Assembly (NCBI RefSeq): GCF_014333525.1
Contig: NZ_JACSCX010000002.1
Coordinates: forward strand, 124,001-188,000
Direction: 5' to 3'
Origin: Hymenobacter puniceus
Lineage (GTDB): Bacteria > Bacteroidota > Bacteroidia > Cytophagales > Hymenobacteraceae
DNA: 64,000 bases
This document shows, one piece after another, positions 43,496 through 52,243 of this stretch (position 1 is the stretch's first letter; every line of letters starts with the position of its first letter). The translations under genes and the position numbers were made by a program. The notes beneath the pieces were generated by a model. It had not been told where the DNA came from and ran no database searches. It worked only from the letters and a program-made list of their open reading frames with translations.

Positions 43496-43792
43496 ATGGC
43501 CTCCTCTCAGCAGCTTGCTCAACTAGACCGCTTGGAGCGGCAGGTGAACACCTTAGTGACTGCCTATCAGCAGTTGCGCGAGGAGCTGGCCGATGCCCAG
43601 ACTACTGTTCAGCAGCTCCGGGCCGACGTGCGCGACCGGGAGCGGCAGCTCAAGGATTTCCACAATCAGGAGAATATCACTAAACTTGTCAATACCATAG
43701 CCGGTGAACCGGCCAATGTCAACGAGCTGAAACTGCGCCTCAACGAATACATCCGCGAAATAGATAAGTGCCTTGCCTATTTGAGGGAGTAA
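43496..43792 (+). CDS. coiled-coil protein upstream of zapA
   Basis: A 98-residue protein with a coiled coil over residues 5-58 (LAQLDRLERQVNTLVTAYQQL, heptads of Leu/Val) and a short C-terminal helix (NELKLRLNEYIREIDKCLAYLRE). No signal. The position just before zapA (34-base gap) and the coiled coil suggest a ZapB-like or other Z-ring-associated role, but the sequence is not clearly ZapB. The pair is probably one operon. Function is inferred from context only. Confidence 0.7.
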   Translation: MASSQQLAQLDRLERQVNTLVTAYQQLREELADAQTTVQQLRADVRDRERQLKDFHNQENITKLVNTIAGEPANVNELKLRLNEYIREIDKCLAYLRE

Positions 43793-43826
43793 CCATCACC
43801 ACCGAACCCCACCCACGACTGCTCCC

Positions 43827-44117
43827 ATGAGCGAACTATCCATTAAAATCCGCATTGCCGAACGGGACTACCCGATGCGCGTCGAGCCTCAGGATGAGGA
43901 GCGGCTCCGTATGGCCGGCCGCCTGCTAGGCGAGCGGATCAAGGAATTTCGCGAGCAATACGGCATTCAGGATAAGCAGGATTTGCTGGCCATGATTGCC
44001 TTGTCCACGATGGCTGACCGCCTGAAAGTCAGTAAGGAAAAAGATGGTACCGACACGGTTCTGACCGAGCGCCTTGCACGCCTCGATGAGCTGCTGTCGG
44101 GAGTGGTGCTCGTCTGA
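43827..44117 (+). CDS. zapA: cell division protein ZapA
   Basis: A 96-residue ZapA. The N-terminal domain (ELSIKIRIAERDYPMRVEPQDEERLRMAGRLLGERI) and the helical C-terminus (ALSTMADRLKVSKE) match the family, which binds FtsZ and cross-links its filaments. It forms dimers or tetramers through the C-terminal coiled coil. Followed after 133 bases by rny in the same direction. Start ATG at 43827. Good family match. Confidence 0.88.
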   Translation: MSELSIKIRIAERDYPMRVEPQDEERLRMAGRLLGERIKEFREQYGIQDKQDLLAMIALSTMADRLKVSKEKDGTDTVLTERLARLDELLSGVVLV

Positions 44118-44250
44118 AGATCCAGACGCCCGCACCGGCGTAGAATATCAGCTTGAAACCCCGGCGGCGCAAACGGCGCAACGGGGTTGTTTGGCATGTG
44201 GCCTGTTTGCTGAGGTATGGCTTTCCCTTCCTCTTCCAACCTCATAGCTC

Positions 44251-45948
44251 ATGTCCACTACTCTCTATATTGCTTTAGCCGCCGTGCTGGCCCTTGTGGT
44301 CGGCATCGTGGTGGGGCGCCTGCTGGCTGGCAAAACCAACCAGGACCACGAAGCCGAAGCCAAAACCCGCGCCCAGCAGCTGCTGGCCGAAGCCGAGCAG
44401 CAAGCCACCCGCACCCGCGACGAGCGGATTCAACAGTCGAAAGACAAGTTCCGCACCCTCAAGCAGGAGTGGGAGCAAGAGAGCCGCCGCCAGAAGCAGG
44501 CTCTCGACCAGGAGCTAACCGAGCGCCGCGCCACCGTAGTGGAGCAGGAGCAGGCTATCAAGAAGCTCACCGATACCACCCAGCGCCAGCTAGAGCAGAT
44601 TCAGCGCAAGGAAACCGAGCTGGATGCTACCCGTGAGCGAATCGAAACACAGGCTCAGGCCCAGCGTGAAAAGCTGGAAACGCAGGAGGAAAAGCGCAAG
44701 GCCATCCTCGAAACCCAACTCGCCAAGCTGGAGCAGCGCGAGCAGGAAGTGGAAGCCGAGCTGGAGCAGCGTACCCAGGAGCTCAACGAAAAACAGCAGC
44801 ATGTGCTGCAGCAACTGGAAACCATTTCGGGCCTGACGGCTGCTGAGGCCCGCGAGCAGCTGGTAGAGTCGCTCAAGAACGAAGCCCAGATTCAGGCCAG
44901 CTCTTACATCAAAGACGTGGTAGCCCAGGCCAAGCTTTCGGCCACCAAAGACGCCAAAAAAGTGGTGCTGGAAACCATTCAGCGCACCGCCGCCGAGCAT
45001 GCCATCGAGAACTGCGTGTCGGTGTTCAACATCGAAAGTGACGACGTTAAGGGCAAGATCATTGGCCGTGAGGGCCGCAACATCCGGGCCCTAGAAGCCG
45101 CTACCGGCGTCGAAATTATCGTAGATGACACGCCCGAAGCCATCATCATCTCGGGCTTCGACCCGGTACGCCGCGAGGTGGCCCGCCTGAGCTTGCACCT
45201 GCTCGTGAAAGACGGCCGCATTCACCCGGCCCGCATCGAGGAGATTGTGGCCAAGACGCGCAAGAACATCGACGAGGAAATCGTGGAAATCGGCGAGAAA
45301 ACCATCATCGACCTCGGCATCCATGGCCTGCACCCCGAGCTGATCAAGATGGTGGGCCGCATGCGTTTCCGCAGCAGCTACGGCCAGAACCTGCTGCAGC
45401 ATTCGCGCGAAGTAGCCAACCTCTGCGCCACCATGGCCGCCGAAATGGGCCTCGACGTGAAGAAAGCCAAGCGCGCTGGCCTCCTGCACGACATTGGTAA
45501 AGTAAGCACCGAGGAGCCCGAGCTGCCCCACGCCATCTTGGGCATGGAGATGGCCAAGAAGTACAAAGAGCACCCCGACGTGGTAAACGCCATCGGCGCC
45601 CACCACGACGAAATCGAAATGACGGCCATGATTTCGCCGCTCGTGCAGGCCTGCGACGCCATTTCGGGCTCCCGCCCCGGTGCCCGCCGCGAGATGATGG
45701 AAAGCTACATCAAGCGTCTCAAGCAGCTGGAAGAAACCGCCAACAGCTTCAAAGGCGTCAACCAATGCTTTGCCATTCAGGCCGGCCGTGAGCTGCGTGT
45801 GATGGTGGACGCTGAGAACGTAACTGACGAGCGCGCCTCAGAGCTGAGCTACGAAATTTCCCAGAAGATTGAAAAGGAAATGCAGTACCCCGGCCAGATC
45901 AAAATCACGGTAATCCGTGAGATGCGCGCTGTGGCTTACGCCAAGTAG
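44251..45948 (+). CDS. rny: ribonuclease Y
   Basis: A 565-residue RNase Y. N-terminal membrane anchor (residues 1-25), long coiled coil (about 30-205), KH domain ([21 protein letters not shown], near 255), HD domain with the catalytic pair HDIGK (near 413). It starts mRNA decay by endonucleolytic cuts at the membrane. The 133-base spacer after zapA holds a small GC-rich hairpin (AACCCCG..CGGGGTT, about 44155-44187) of unknown role. A strong terminator follows. Start ATG 44251 fits the membrane anchor. Confidence 0.95.
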   Translation: MSTTLYIALAAVLALVVGIVVGRLLAGKTNQDHEAEAKTRAQQLLAEAEQQATRTRDERIQQSKDKFRTLKQEWEQESRRQKQALDQELTERRATVVEQEQAIKKLTDTTQRQLEQIQRKETELDATRERIETQAQAQREKLETQEEKRKAILETQLAKLEQREQEVEAELEQRTQELNEKQQHVLQQLETISGLTAAEAREQLVESLKNEAQIQASSYIKDVVAQAKLSATKDAKKVVLETIQRTAAEHAIENCVSVFNIESDDVKGKIIGREGRNIRALEAATGVEIIVDDTPEAIIISGFDPVRREVARLSLHLLVKDGRIHPARIEEIVAKTRKNIDEEIVEIGEKTIIDLGIHGLHPELIKMVGRMRFRSSYGQNLLQHSREVANLCATMAAEMGLDVKKAKRAGLLHDIGKVSTEEPELPHAILGMEMAKKYKEHPDVVNAIGAHHDEIEMTAMISPLVQACDAISGSRPGARREMMESYIKRLKQLEETANSFKGVNQCFAIQAGRELRVMVDAENVTDERASELSYEISQKIEKEMQYPGQIKITVIREMRAVAYAK

Positions 45949-45990
45949 CACCGTGGCGTAGACGGCAGCCTGTGCCGCCAGCCAAACACC

Positions 45991-46028
45991 AAAAAAGCCT
46001 CCGCCACGAAAGTTGCGGAGGCTTTTTT
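45991..46028. terminator. rny terminator
   Basis: A 14-bp perfect stem AAAAAAGCCTCCGC/GCGGAGGCTTTTTT, loop of 10. Confidence 0.9.
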
Positions 46029-46081
46029 ATGCGCTGTCAATCCGCGTATCTTACCCGTGAATCCTATGTATGTGCTACTAT

Positions 46082-46843
46082 ATGAAAGGTTTATTGCTGC
46101 TTGCCGGAATCTGGTGCCTGACCGGCTGCGCTGTGTACATGCCCATGCAGAACGCGGCGCCTGATATTCGGGCACAGCATGAGTCGGAGGTGCGGATTAG
46201 CACGTTTCTGAGCCGCTGGGAAATGTCGGGGGCGTATTCGCCGTTGAAGCACGTGCTGGTGCGCGGCGCATTCGGGAGCCGTTCCGACGAGGACGACAGC
46301 ACCTTCTGGCGCGGCCGGCAATATGAGTTGGCGGCCGGCACCTACTGGGCCCCGCGCCACTGGACGCTGGGCGTGCTAGGCGGTTTTGGCCAGATTCGCA
46401 ACCAAACCCGCTACCGCAACGATGGGCAGATTATCTTTCTCGGGGAGCCAGTGCAGCACGAGTTTGATGTGCGCTGCAACAAGCTGTTCGGCGAAGCCTA
46501 TGCAGTGTACGAAGTCAGCAACCGATTTTCGCTGGGTGTTTCCTGCCGCAGCACCCGGCTACAGTTCACGCGGCTCACCGATGTCGGCCAGCCTATCGAC
46601 CTGCACCAACTCACGCGCGCCGAGCCGATGCTGCTGATGCGCTTCGGGCTCGGCGACCCATACCAGGGCCAGCGGCCGGTGCAGCTTCAGTTGTCGTTGG
46701 GCAGTTCGGCCACTATGGGCTACGATGAGCGCCAGCCAGACCTCGATTATTCGCGCCGCCAGCTACGAGAGTCGCGCTCTTATTTGGCGCTGGGCGTCGG
46801 GTTTCTGCCGCACCGCGTAGCGTCGTTGTTTCGGCAGCCGTAA
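46082..46843 (+). CDS. outer membrane-type lipoprotein A
   Basis: A 253-residue lipoprotein with lipobox LTGC (Cys16; MKGLLLLAGIWCLTGC). After the cysteine: AVYMPMQNAAP. The rest looks beta-rich with aromatic residues (SRWEMSGAYSPLKHVLVRGAFG, YELAAGTYWAPRHWTLGVLGGFG, FLGEPVQHEF), like a small outer membrane barrel or an envelope lipoprotein. It resembles the protein at 49027-49791 in layout (lipobox, Y-x-P segment, then 'sAGa/yav' strands). The ATG at 46082 was chosen for the signal; an upstream ATG 12 bases earlier is possible. Confidence 0.68.
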   Translation: MKGLLLLAGIWCLTGCAVYMPMQNAAPDIRAQHESEVRISTFLSRWEMSGAYSPLKHVLVRGAFGSRSDEDDSTFWRGRQYELAAGTYWAPRHWTLGVLGGFGQIRNQTRYRNDGQIIFLGEPVQHEFDVRCNKLFGEAYAVYEVSNRFSLGVSCRSTRLQFTRLTDVGQPIDLHQLTRAEPMLLMRFGLGDPYQGQRPVQLQLSLGSSATMGYDERQPDLDYSRRQLRESRSYLALGVGFLPHRVASLFRQP

Positions 46844-46860
46844 GGTAGTATGGCAGTGGC

Positions 46861-47385
46861 TTAGCGAGAAACCCGCGCTTCCAGCCACGCCGTGAGTACG
46901 CCCTCGTGCTCAAACTCGCCAGTGTGCTGAAACCCAGCTTTGGTCAGTACGGCGCGGGAGGCCAAGTTCTGCATGTCGGCTATGGCATAGAGCACCGGTA
47001 GCTGCAACACGTTGAAGCCGTACGCCACCGAGGCGCGGGCCGCCTCAGTGGCGTAGCCGTGGCCCCAATGTCGGCGAAGGAGCCGGTACCCGACTTCGTA
47101 GAAATCGACGTGGCCGTTAAGTGGCTCGCGGATGAGTTTGAGCCCGGCCCAACCCAGAAAGTCGCCGGTTTCCTTGAGCTCCACGGCCCAGCGGCCAATG
47201 CCATTTTCCTGATATTGGCGCTGCACGAAGGCGATGGTTTCCTGACTTTGCGCCAACGTCTGCACAGGTCGGTTGCCGAGGTAGCGGTGTACTTCCGGGT
47301 CTGAGTCTAGCGCGAACATGCCGGGCGCATCGGTGGCTTGCAGCTCGCGCAGTAGCAGGCGGGGCGTTTCGACGAAGGTGGTCAT
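46861..47385 (-). CDS. GNAT N-acetyltransferase, RimJ/RimL-like
   Basis: A 174-residue acetyltransferase of the RimJ/L group. Motifs: TPRLLLRELQATDAPGMFALDSDPEVHRYLG near the N-terminus, the acetyl-CoA site HWGHGYATEAARASVAYGF, and NLASRAVLTKAGFQHTGEF toward the C-terminus. These acetylate protein N-termini or small amines. The start at 47385 matches the usual MTTFVETPRL beginning; upstream sequence is repeat DNA. Substrate unknown. Confidence 0.88.
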   Translation of the reverse strand: MTTFVETPRLLLRELQATDAPGMFALDSDPEVHRYLGNRPVQTLAQSQETIAFVQRQYQENGIGRWAVELKETGDFLGWAGLKLIREPLNGHVDFYEVGYRLLRRHWGHGYATEAARASVAYGFNVLQLPVLYAIADMQNLASRAVLTKAGFQHTGEFEHEGVLTAWLEARVSR

Positions 47386-47407
47386 GCGGCGTATATGCTT
47401 GCAGGCG

Positions 47408-47487
47408 GCGCGGACTTCAGTCCGCAGCCCGTGAAAATTGTGCAATACTACCGATTAGCAAGGGCTGCGGACTGAAGTCCGCGCTAC
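47408..47487. repeat. 23-bp perfect inverted repeat, GTAG-type
   Basis: Arms 47408-47430 and 47462-47484 are perfect complements with the core GCGGACTTCAGTCCGC. The right end closes with CTAC, so on the minus strand the unit reads GTAG + palindrome. Between GNAT and flavoprotein genes. Confidence 0.85.
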
Positions 47488-47492
47488 ATCTG

Positions 47493-48887
47493 CTACTTCG
47501 GCTTGTCCAGCTTGGCAAACACGTTGTTCATGCCTTCGGCCCAGCAGGGGTGGGCCAGCACCATGTCCTGCAGCTGCTGGTACTTTAGCTTGCCGGCCAT
47601 CATCAGCTGAAACATGCTCATGATTTCGCCGCCCTCGGCACACAGCACAGTAGCGCCCAGCAGCCGGTCGTCGGGCCCGACCAGTACCTTCCAGAAGCCG
47701 GCGGTACGGCCGGTTTCGCGGGCGCGGCCTATCGTGCTGACGGGCATAGTAGCCACGCGGTAGGCTATGCCTTCCTCCTTGGCCTGCTCCTCATTCAGTC
47801 CGATGCGGCCCAGCTGGGGTTCCGTGAACACGCAATAGGGAAGGGGACGCTGCTTGGCCGAGCGCCATTTGCGGTGCAGCATGCCGTCGCGCACCACGCG
47901 GTAGTCGTCGTAACTGATGTGGGTGAATTGAGGGCCGCCGTGCACGTCGCCGAGGGCGTACACGCCGCGCACGTTGGTTTCCAGCCGCTCATTCACCTGG
48001 ATGTAGCCTTTCTCGTCAAGCTGGATTCCGGCCGTTTCTAGCCCTAGCGTGTCGGTGTTGGGTGTGCGGCCGGTAGCTACCAGCAGGTGGGAGCCGCGTA
48101 GGCGTCGCTCGCCGGTGGGCGTGTGCGCCGTGAGGGTGTAGGTGCCGTCGTGGAGGCTGACTTTGCGCACCTTGGCGCCCAGCACTACGTCTACGCCTTC
48201 CTGGGTCAGAATCTTGGTCAGGGCCTGGCACACGTCGTCGTCTTCGCGCTCCAGCAGCTGCGTGGCCGATTCTACGATGGTGACCTGGCTGCCCAGGCGG
48301 CGGTAGAGCTGGCTGAACTCCAGCCCGATGTAGCCGCCACCCAGAATCACGAGGTGTTCGGGTAGCTCTTTCAGGTCGAGCAGCTGGGTGGTGGTGAGGT
48401 AGGGCAAGCCGTCCAGCCCTTCAATTTCGGGAATGGCGGCCCGCGTACCGGTATTTATGAATACCTTCTTGGCCTTCAGCTCCTGGATTTTACCGTTTTC
48501 CAGCTCCACCTGCACCGTGCGCGGGCCACTGAAGGCGGCGTGACCGTGCAGCACCGTAATGCCGGGCGTTTCCTTGGTTAGGTTGCTGCGTACGCCTTCG
48601 CGCATTTCCTTGATGATGGCGTCTTTGCGGGCAATAACGGCGGCAATATCCACGGCCGGTTCCTGGCTACCCAGGCCGTACTCGTCGGCGGTGCGCAACT
48701 GGTGGGCACGCTCGGCGGAAGCCAGCAGGGCCTTCACCGGCGAGCAGCCGTAGTTGATGCAGGAGCCGCCCAGCTTGTTTTCCTCTATCAGCACCACTTT
48801 CTGACCGGCTTTAGCCAGGGCTGTGGCCAGTGGATTACCGGCTTGGCCGGAGCCAATTATCAATGCATCGTAGGAAGTATTGGGCAT
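47493..48887 (-). CDS. mercuric reductase-like flavoprotein disulfide oxidoreductase
   Basis: A 464-residue class I pyridine nucleotide-disulfide oxidoreductase. FAD site GSGQAGNPLATALAKAG, redox-active disulfide in GGSCINYGCSPVKAL (Cys43 and Cys48, CxxxxC), NAD(P) site GGGYIGLEF, second FAD motif TNVRGVYALGDVHGG, C-terminal dimer motif HPCWAEGMNNV with the catalytic His. The family includes mercuric reductase and lipoamide dehydrogenase; the HgII-specific C-terminal Cys pair of MerA is absent, so a general mercuric-reductase-like or glutathione-reductase-like enzyme is more likely. Cytoplasmic. Start at 48887 gives the usual N-terminus. Confidence 0.88.
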   Translation of the reverse strand: MPNTSYDALIIGSGQAGNPLATALAKAGQKVVLIEENKLGGSCINYGCSPVKALLASAERAHQLRTADEYGLGSQEPAVDIAAVIARKDAIIKEMREGVRSNLTKETPGITVLHGHAAFSGPRTVQVELENGKIQELKAKKVFINTGTRAAIPEIEGLDGLPYLTTTQLLDLKELPEHLVILGGGYIGLEFSQLYRRLGSQVTIVESATQLLEREDDDVCQALTKILTQEGVDVVLGAKVRKVSLHDGTYTLTAHTPTGERRLRGSHLLVATGRTPNTDTLGLETAGIQLDEKGYIQVNERLETNVRGVYALGDVHGGPQFTHISYDDYRVVRDGMLHRKWRSAKQRPLPYCVFTEPQLGRIGLNEEQAKEEGIAYRVATMPVSTIGRARETGRTAGFWKVLVGPDDRLLGATVLCAEGGEIMSMFQLMMAGKLKYQQLQDMVLAHPCWAEGMNNVFAKLDKPK

Positions 48888-49026
48888 AAAGCGCGAAGTT
48901 TGGAGAAGGGGCAGGCCCGGAAAAGAGAGAATGGCTTAAGCTCTACGCAACAGTTCAGCTAGCGGCCACACAACGAAACTCTATTCCGGGCGTTTTGTCA
49001 CCGGTTTTTCACTGCCTTCGGTTTTT

Positions 49027-49791
49027 ATGCCTGCTTTATTTCGCGTGTTTCTGTTTTTGCTGCTGCCCATGCTGGCTGGCTGCTCGTCGCTCTACTTCCC
49101 ACCGCCGCCGCAAGTGCCATTGCTCACCCAGAAGGGCGAATGGAGCGCCGGCATTCATACCAATTTCAGCCAGAACACCGCCGTGCAGGGTGCCTATGCC
49201 GTCACCGACCATTTGGGCGTCATGGCCTCGGCTTCCTTTCTGCACGCCGATAAAAAGCAAAGCTTTTTCGGCTCCAAAAATAATCGCCAGACCGAAGACC
49301 ACGACTTCGTGGAAGGCGGCCTAGGCTATTTCACCCGGTTGCGCCAGGACCGCCGCGTACTGGAAATCTACGGCGGTGTGGGCATCGGGGCCACCAAATA
49401 CACCGAGTACAGCCGCGAAACCAATCTGCCCACCGAAACCCGTGAAGGCACGCTCCACAAGTACTTTCTGCAGGCCAATTACACGTCCAAGGAAAAGAAA
49501 AGCTTCCACGTCCTCGGTCGCGACTGGCCCTTCAATTACGGCACGGCCATGCGCGCCAGCTACGTGCAAATCACCGACTTTCGCCTCAACGGCGTGGCCC
49601 GTGCCCCCGAGTACAACATCTTCTTCGAGCCCATCACCTACACCCGCATCGAGGTGCTGGGCCCGCTGCAGCTGCAGCTCATCAGCGGCAGCAACTTCGG
49701 CCTCATCCCCCGTAAATACGTGAAGGCCGCCAACTCTGTGTTTCAGCTCGGTATCGTGGTGAATGTGGGCGGGCAGAGTGGCGGGAAGTAG
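49027..49791 (+). CDS. outer membrane-type lipoprotein B
   Basis: A 254-residue lipoprotein, lipobox LAGC (residues 16-19), then SSLYFPPPPQVPLL. Beta-rich: GEWSAGIHTNFSQNTAVQGAYAVTDHLGVMASASFLHAD, RRVLEIYGGVGIGATKYTEY, LQLISGSNFGLIP. The repeated 'yav...lgvma' strand pattern is like a small outer membrane beta-barrel. The design is the same as 46082-46843 although identity is low. Start ATG 49027. Confidence 0.7.
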   Translation: MPALFRVFLFLLLPMLAGCSSLYFPPPPQVPLLTQKGEWSAGIHTNFSQNTAVQGAYAVTDHLGVMASASFLHADKKQSFFGSKNNRQTEDHDFVEGGLGYFTRLRQDRRVLEIYGGVGIGATKYTEYSRETNLPTETREGTLHKYFLQANYTSKEKKSFHVLGRDWPFNYGTAMRASYVQITDFRLNGVARAPEYNIFFEPITYTRIEVLGPLQLQLISGSNFGLIPRKYVKAANSVFQLGIVVNVGGQSGGK

Positions 49792-49818
49792 GCTGGCCGC
49801 AGATGACCAAATGGCTGG

Positions 49819-50952
49819 CTAGCGGTTCTCAAAAAAGGAACTCAGGGGTCGTTTGAACAAGCCGCTCGTAGTACTCAGATACACAGTGTCGCCGAGTTGC
49901 GCCAAGTCCGTGAAGTCGGTCCGGTTTAAGCCGTCATTCTTCAGTTCGCGCACGCGCGGGGTGTTGCCCTGCCAGCGCAGTGTGTACAGACTGTTGTTCT
50001 CAATCCCGTGCGTGATGCCCACAATACTGTCACCAACTGCGTGAAAGGTGCTAAAAGTAAAGTAGTTCGGAACGCCATTGCGTAGCTGCCAGGTTTCTCC
50101 GTCATCGGAAGAGATAAATACTCCGTTCTGGCCGGAGTTGTTGATGGCATACATCAAGCCTTTGTACTTGTGATAGGAAACTATAGCGGCATCTGAAGAA
50201 GCCATAACCTGCTTTACCTGGCCGCTTTCGCTGATTTTGTACAGACCTTGTGTAATGACGTTTACCAGAAAATAATCGTCAATAGCCGTGATGGTGTAGG
50301 GATGCGCCTGCAGCAAGGGAACAGCAAGGACGCGTGAGGTAACTGTCACGGGGCCTTTAGGCACACCCGATTCCAGCGTCAGCCGGCTCAGCACAAGGTG
50401 CAGTGCCCGGTCGGCGGGGGCTACCGAGTAGCCTACCAGAGAAACGTTGTTGCGGGTGATAGCACCGAATCCAAAGTATGGGGGGCTTGACTGATTGATG
50501 ACAAATTCAGCTGCCGTCGGATCGAGACGTCGTAGATTGATATCAGCAGGAAAGTTGTCGGGGGGAGAATAGGTCGTAGGAAATGCCCGTAGAATCGTGT
50601 TGTCGTTGCCAACCGGCTTCAGATAAAACTGCGCATTCATGGGAATCTGGCTGCGCAGATCATATGGCAGAGGTTGGAATATCTGCGTAACCGCCCCATA
50701 GTAGCCTGGCTGGTTTGGTCCGACAGCGCCCGGCAGCGGCGTAAGTCGGCCCAGATAGCCCAGCTGCTGCAAATACAGCGAGGACGCGTCCTGGGTCATT
50801 TGTACGATAATCTTCTGGCTGCCGAAAAGCTGCTTCACCTCCGCCCAACTGTACATCTTATCCTGCACAACGATTTTCTCGACTTCCTTGGTGCAGGCAA
50901 CGGTCGTCAGCAAACTGATGGCTGACAGGGCTTTTTCAATGTTAATGCGCAT
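49819..50952 (-). CDS. lipoprotein, beta-propeller-like sensor domain
   Basis: A 377-residue lipoprotein: short signal with TVAC lipobox (Cys20), then a helix KEVEKIVVQDKMYSWAEVKQLFG. The C-terminal half has propeller-like strands, including an Asp-box-like word ISSDDGETWQ, and repeating 'GDSIVGITHG...LYTLRW' and 'GDTVYLSTTSGLFK' blades. Possibly a receptor or adhesin. No family assigned. Followed on the minus strand by sucD after a terminator. Confidence 0.7.
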   Translation of the reverse strand: MRINIEKALSAISLLTTVACTKEVEKIVVQDKMYSWAEVKQLFGSQKIIVQMTQDASSLYLQQLGYLGRLTPLPGAVGPNQPGYYGAVTQIFQPLPYDLRSQIPMNAQFYLKPVGNDNTILRAFPTTYSPPDNFPADINLRRLDPTAAEFVINQSSPPYFGFGAITRNNVSLVGYSVAPADRALHLVLSRLTLESGVPKGPVTVTSRVLAVPLLQAHPYTITAIDDYFLVNVITQGLYKISESGQVKQVMASSDAAIVSYHKYKGLMYAINNSGQNGVFISSDDGETWQLRNGVPNYFTFSTFHAVGDSIVGITHGIENNSLYTLRWQGNTPRVRELKNDGLNRTDFTDLAQLGDTVYLSTTSGLFKRPLSSFFENR

Positions 50953-51003
50953 GCTAGAAATAGGGCTTATAATTTTTCCAAATAAAGGAAATGTACATAT
51001 AAA

Positions 51004-51036
51004 AAAAGAGCCCTGACTTGCGCCGGGGCTCTTTTC
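51004..51036. terminator. terminator between sucD and lipoprotein gene
   Basis: AAAAGAGCCC pairs with GGGCTCTTTT around an 11-12 base loop; A- and T-runs on both sides. It lies 25 bases past the sucD stop. Confidence 0.8.
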
Positions 51037-51060
51037 ATAAAAGCAACTGTCAGTAACCGA

Positions 51061-51942
51061 CTACTTGCCGCCCAGTACGCGCAGCATGGTGTCGCCGATT
51101 TCGGCGGGCGAATCCACCACGTGGATGCCGCACTCGCGCATAATGGCCATTTTGGCAGCGGCCGTGTCGTCGGCGCCGCCAACGATGGCACCGGCGTGGC
51201 CCATGCGGCGGCCGGGAGGTGCCGTTTGGCCGGCAATGAAGCCGACTACAGGCTTCTTGTTGCCGGTTTCCTTGATCCAGCGAGCAGCTTCGGCTTCCAT
51301 GCCGCCGCCGATTTCACCGATCATCACGATGCCTTCAGTTTCGGGGTCGTTCATCAGCAGCTCTACAGCTTCTTTCGTCGTCGTGCCGATGATGGGGTCG
51401 CCGCCGATACCGATGGCCGTGGTCTGGCCTAGGCCGGCCTTAGTGAGCTGGTCTACGGCTTCGTACGTCAGGGTGCCCGACTTGGAAACGATGCCGATTT
51501 TGCCTTTCGTGAAGATAAAGCCGGGCATGATGCCCACTTTGCACTCGCCGGCGGTCATTACGCCAGGGCAATTCGGCCCGATCATGCGCAGCCCTTCGCG
51601 GCCTTTCAGATATTCCTTCACCGCAATCATGTCCTTGGTCGGGATGCCTTCGGTGATGGTGACAATCACTTTAATGCCCGCGTCGGCCGCTTCCATAATG
51701 GCGTCGGCGGCGAAAGCCGGGGGCACGAAGATGATGCTGGTGTCGGCGCCGGCCTGCTCTACGGCTTCGGCCACGGTGTTGAACACGGGACGGTCGAGGT
51801 GCTGGGTGCCGCCTTTGCCGGGCGTTACGCCGCCTACAACGTTGGTGCCGTACTCAATCATCTGCTGCGCGTGGAACGAGCCTTCAGAGCCGGTAAAGCC
51901 CTGCACAATCACTTTAGAATCCTTGTTTACCAGAACACTCAT
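51061..51942 (-). CDS. sucD: succinyl-CoA ligase alpha subunit
   Basis: A 293-residue SucD. CoA-binding Rossmann start [36 protein letters not shown], and the phosphorylated histidine His249 in [11 protein letters not shown]. With SucC it makes succinate and ATP or GTP from succinyl-CoA in the TCA cycle; sucC is not in the adjacent sequence, a separate arrangement also seen in other Bacteroidota. A perfect consensus promoter lies upstream (52014-52043). Terminator downstream. Confidence 0.96.
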   Translation of the reverse strand: MSVLVNKDSKVIVQGFTGSEGSFHAQQMIEYGTNVVGGVTPGKGGTQHLDRPVFNTVAEAVEQAGADTSIIFVPPAFAADAIMEAADAGIKVIVTITEGIPTKDMIAVKEYLKGREGLRMIGPNCPGVMTAGECKVGIMPGFIFTKGKIGIVSKSGTLTYEAVDQLTKAGLGQTTAIGIGGDPIIGTTTKEAVELLMNDPETEGIVMIGEIGGGMEAEAARWIKETGNKKPVVGFIAGQTAPPGRRMGHAGAIVGGADDTAAAKMAIMRECGIHVVDSPAEIGDTMLRVLGGK

Positions 51943-52013
51943 TCGTAGAGGGAGTTAGAGAAGCTATTCGGTTGAGGGTGGGATATTGGGTGGCCCATAG
52001 GGCAACCGGTGTG

Positions 52014-52043
52014 CAAAAGTAGCCTTTTTTAAGGCCGGGGCAA
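52014..52043 (-). promoter_or_regulatory. full-consensus sucD promoter
   Basis: On the minus strand: TTG (52043-52041), 19 bases, then TACTTTTG (52021-52014). This is exactly TTG-N19-TAnnTTTG, the Bacteroidota primary sigma consensus. The leader to the ATG is about 65 bases. Confidence 0.65.
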
Positions 52044-52057
52044 GCTCCTTATTGTTC

Positions 52058-52156
52058 CGGGCGAGGCGAGGAATCCGGGTGAAAAGCCAGCGTGCACCAA
52101 ACCGCCTGGCACAGCCAAACAACCTTATAGATCAGGCAGATTCCTCGCTTCGCCCG
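52058..52156. repeat. inverted repeat with GAGGAATC arms
   Basis: Arms 52058-52075 and 52139-52156 (18 bases, one mismatch). The GAGGAATC word recurs in the GTCATTCCGAG family at 18530 and 61311. It lies between the divergent promoters of sucD and the cysteine-synthase gene. Confidence 0.7.
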
Positions 52157-52188
52157 CAGTAGCAGGCAAACGCCCCGGCCGAAATCCG

Positions 52189-52196
52189 TACCTTTG
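52189..52196 (+). promoter_or_regulatory. -7 element of the cysteine synthase-like gene
   Basis: TACCTTTG, a full TAnnTTTG match 47 bases before the ATG. Confidence 0.45.
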
Positions 52197-52243
52197 CTTT
52201 CCGCTCTCCCCAAAATTCCCCCTCTCACCTCTCACGCTTACCC

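Noticed and set aside
44118-44250. 6S RNA between zapA and rny, as in E. coli zapA-ssrS
   Set aside because: Only 133 bases with one small GC-rich hairpin; no long bulged helix typical of 6S RNA.
47493-48887. True mercuric reductase (merA)
   Set aside because: Has the active-site CxxxxC but lacks a C-terminal Cys pair and any mer neighbours.
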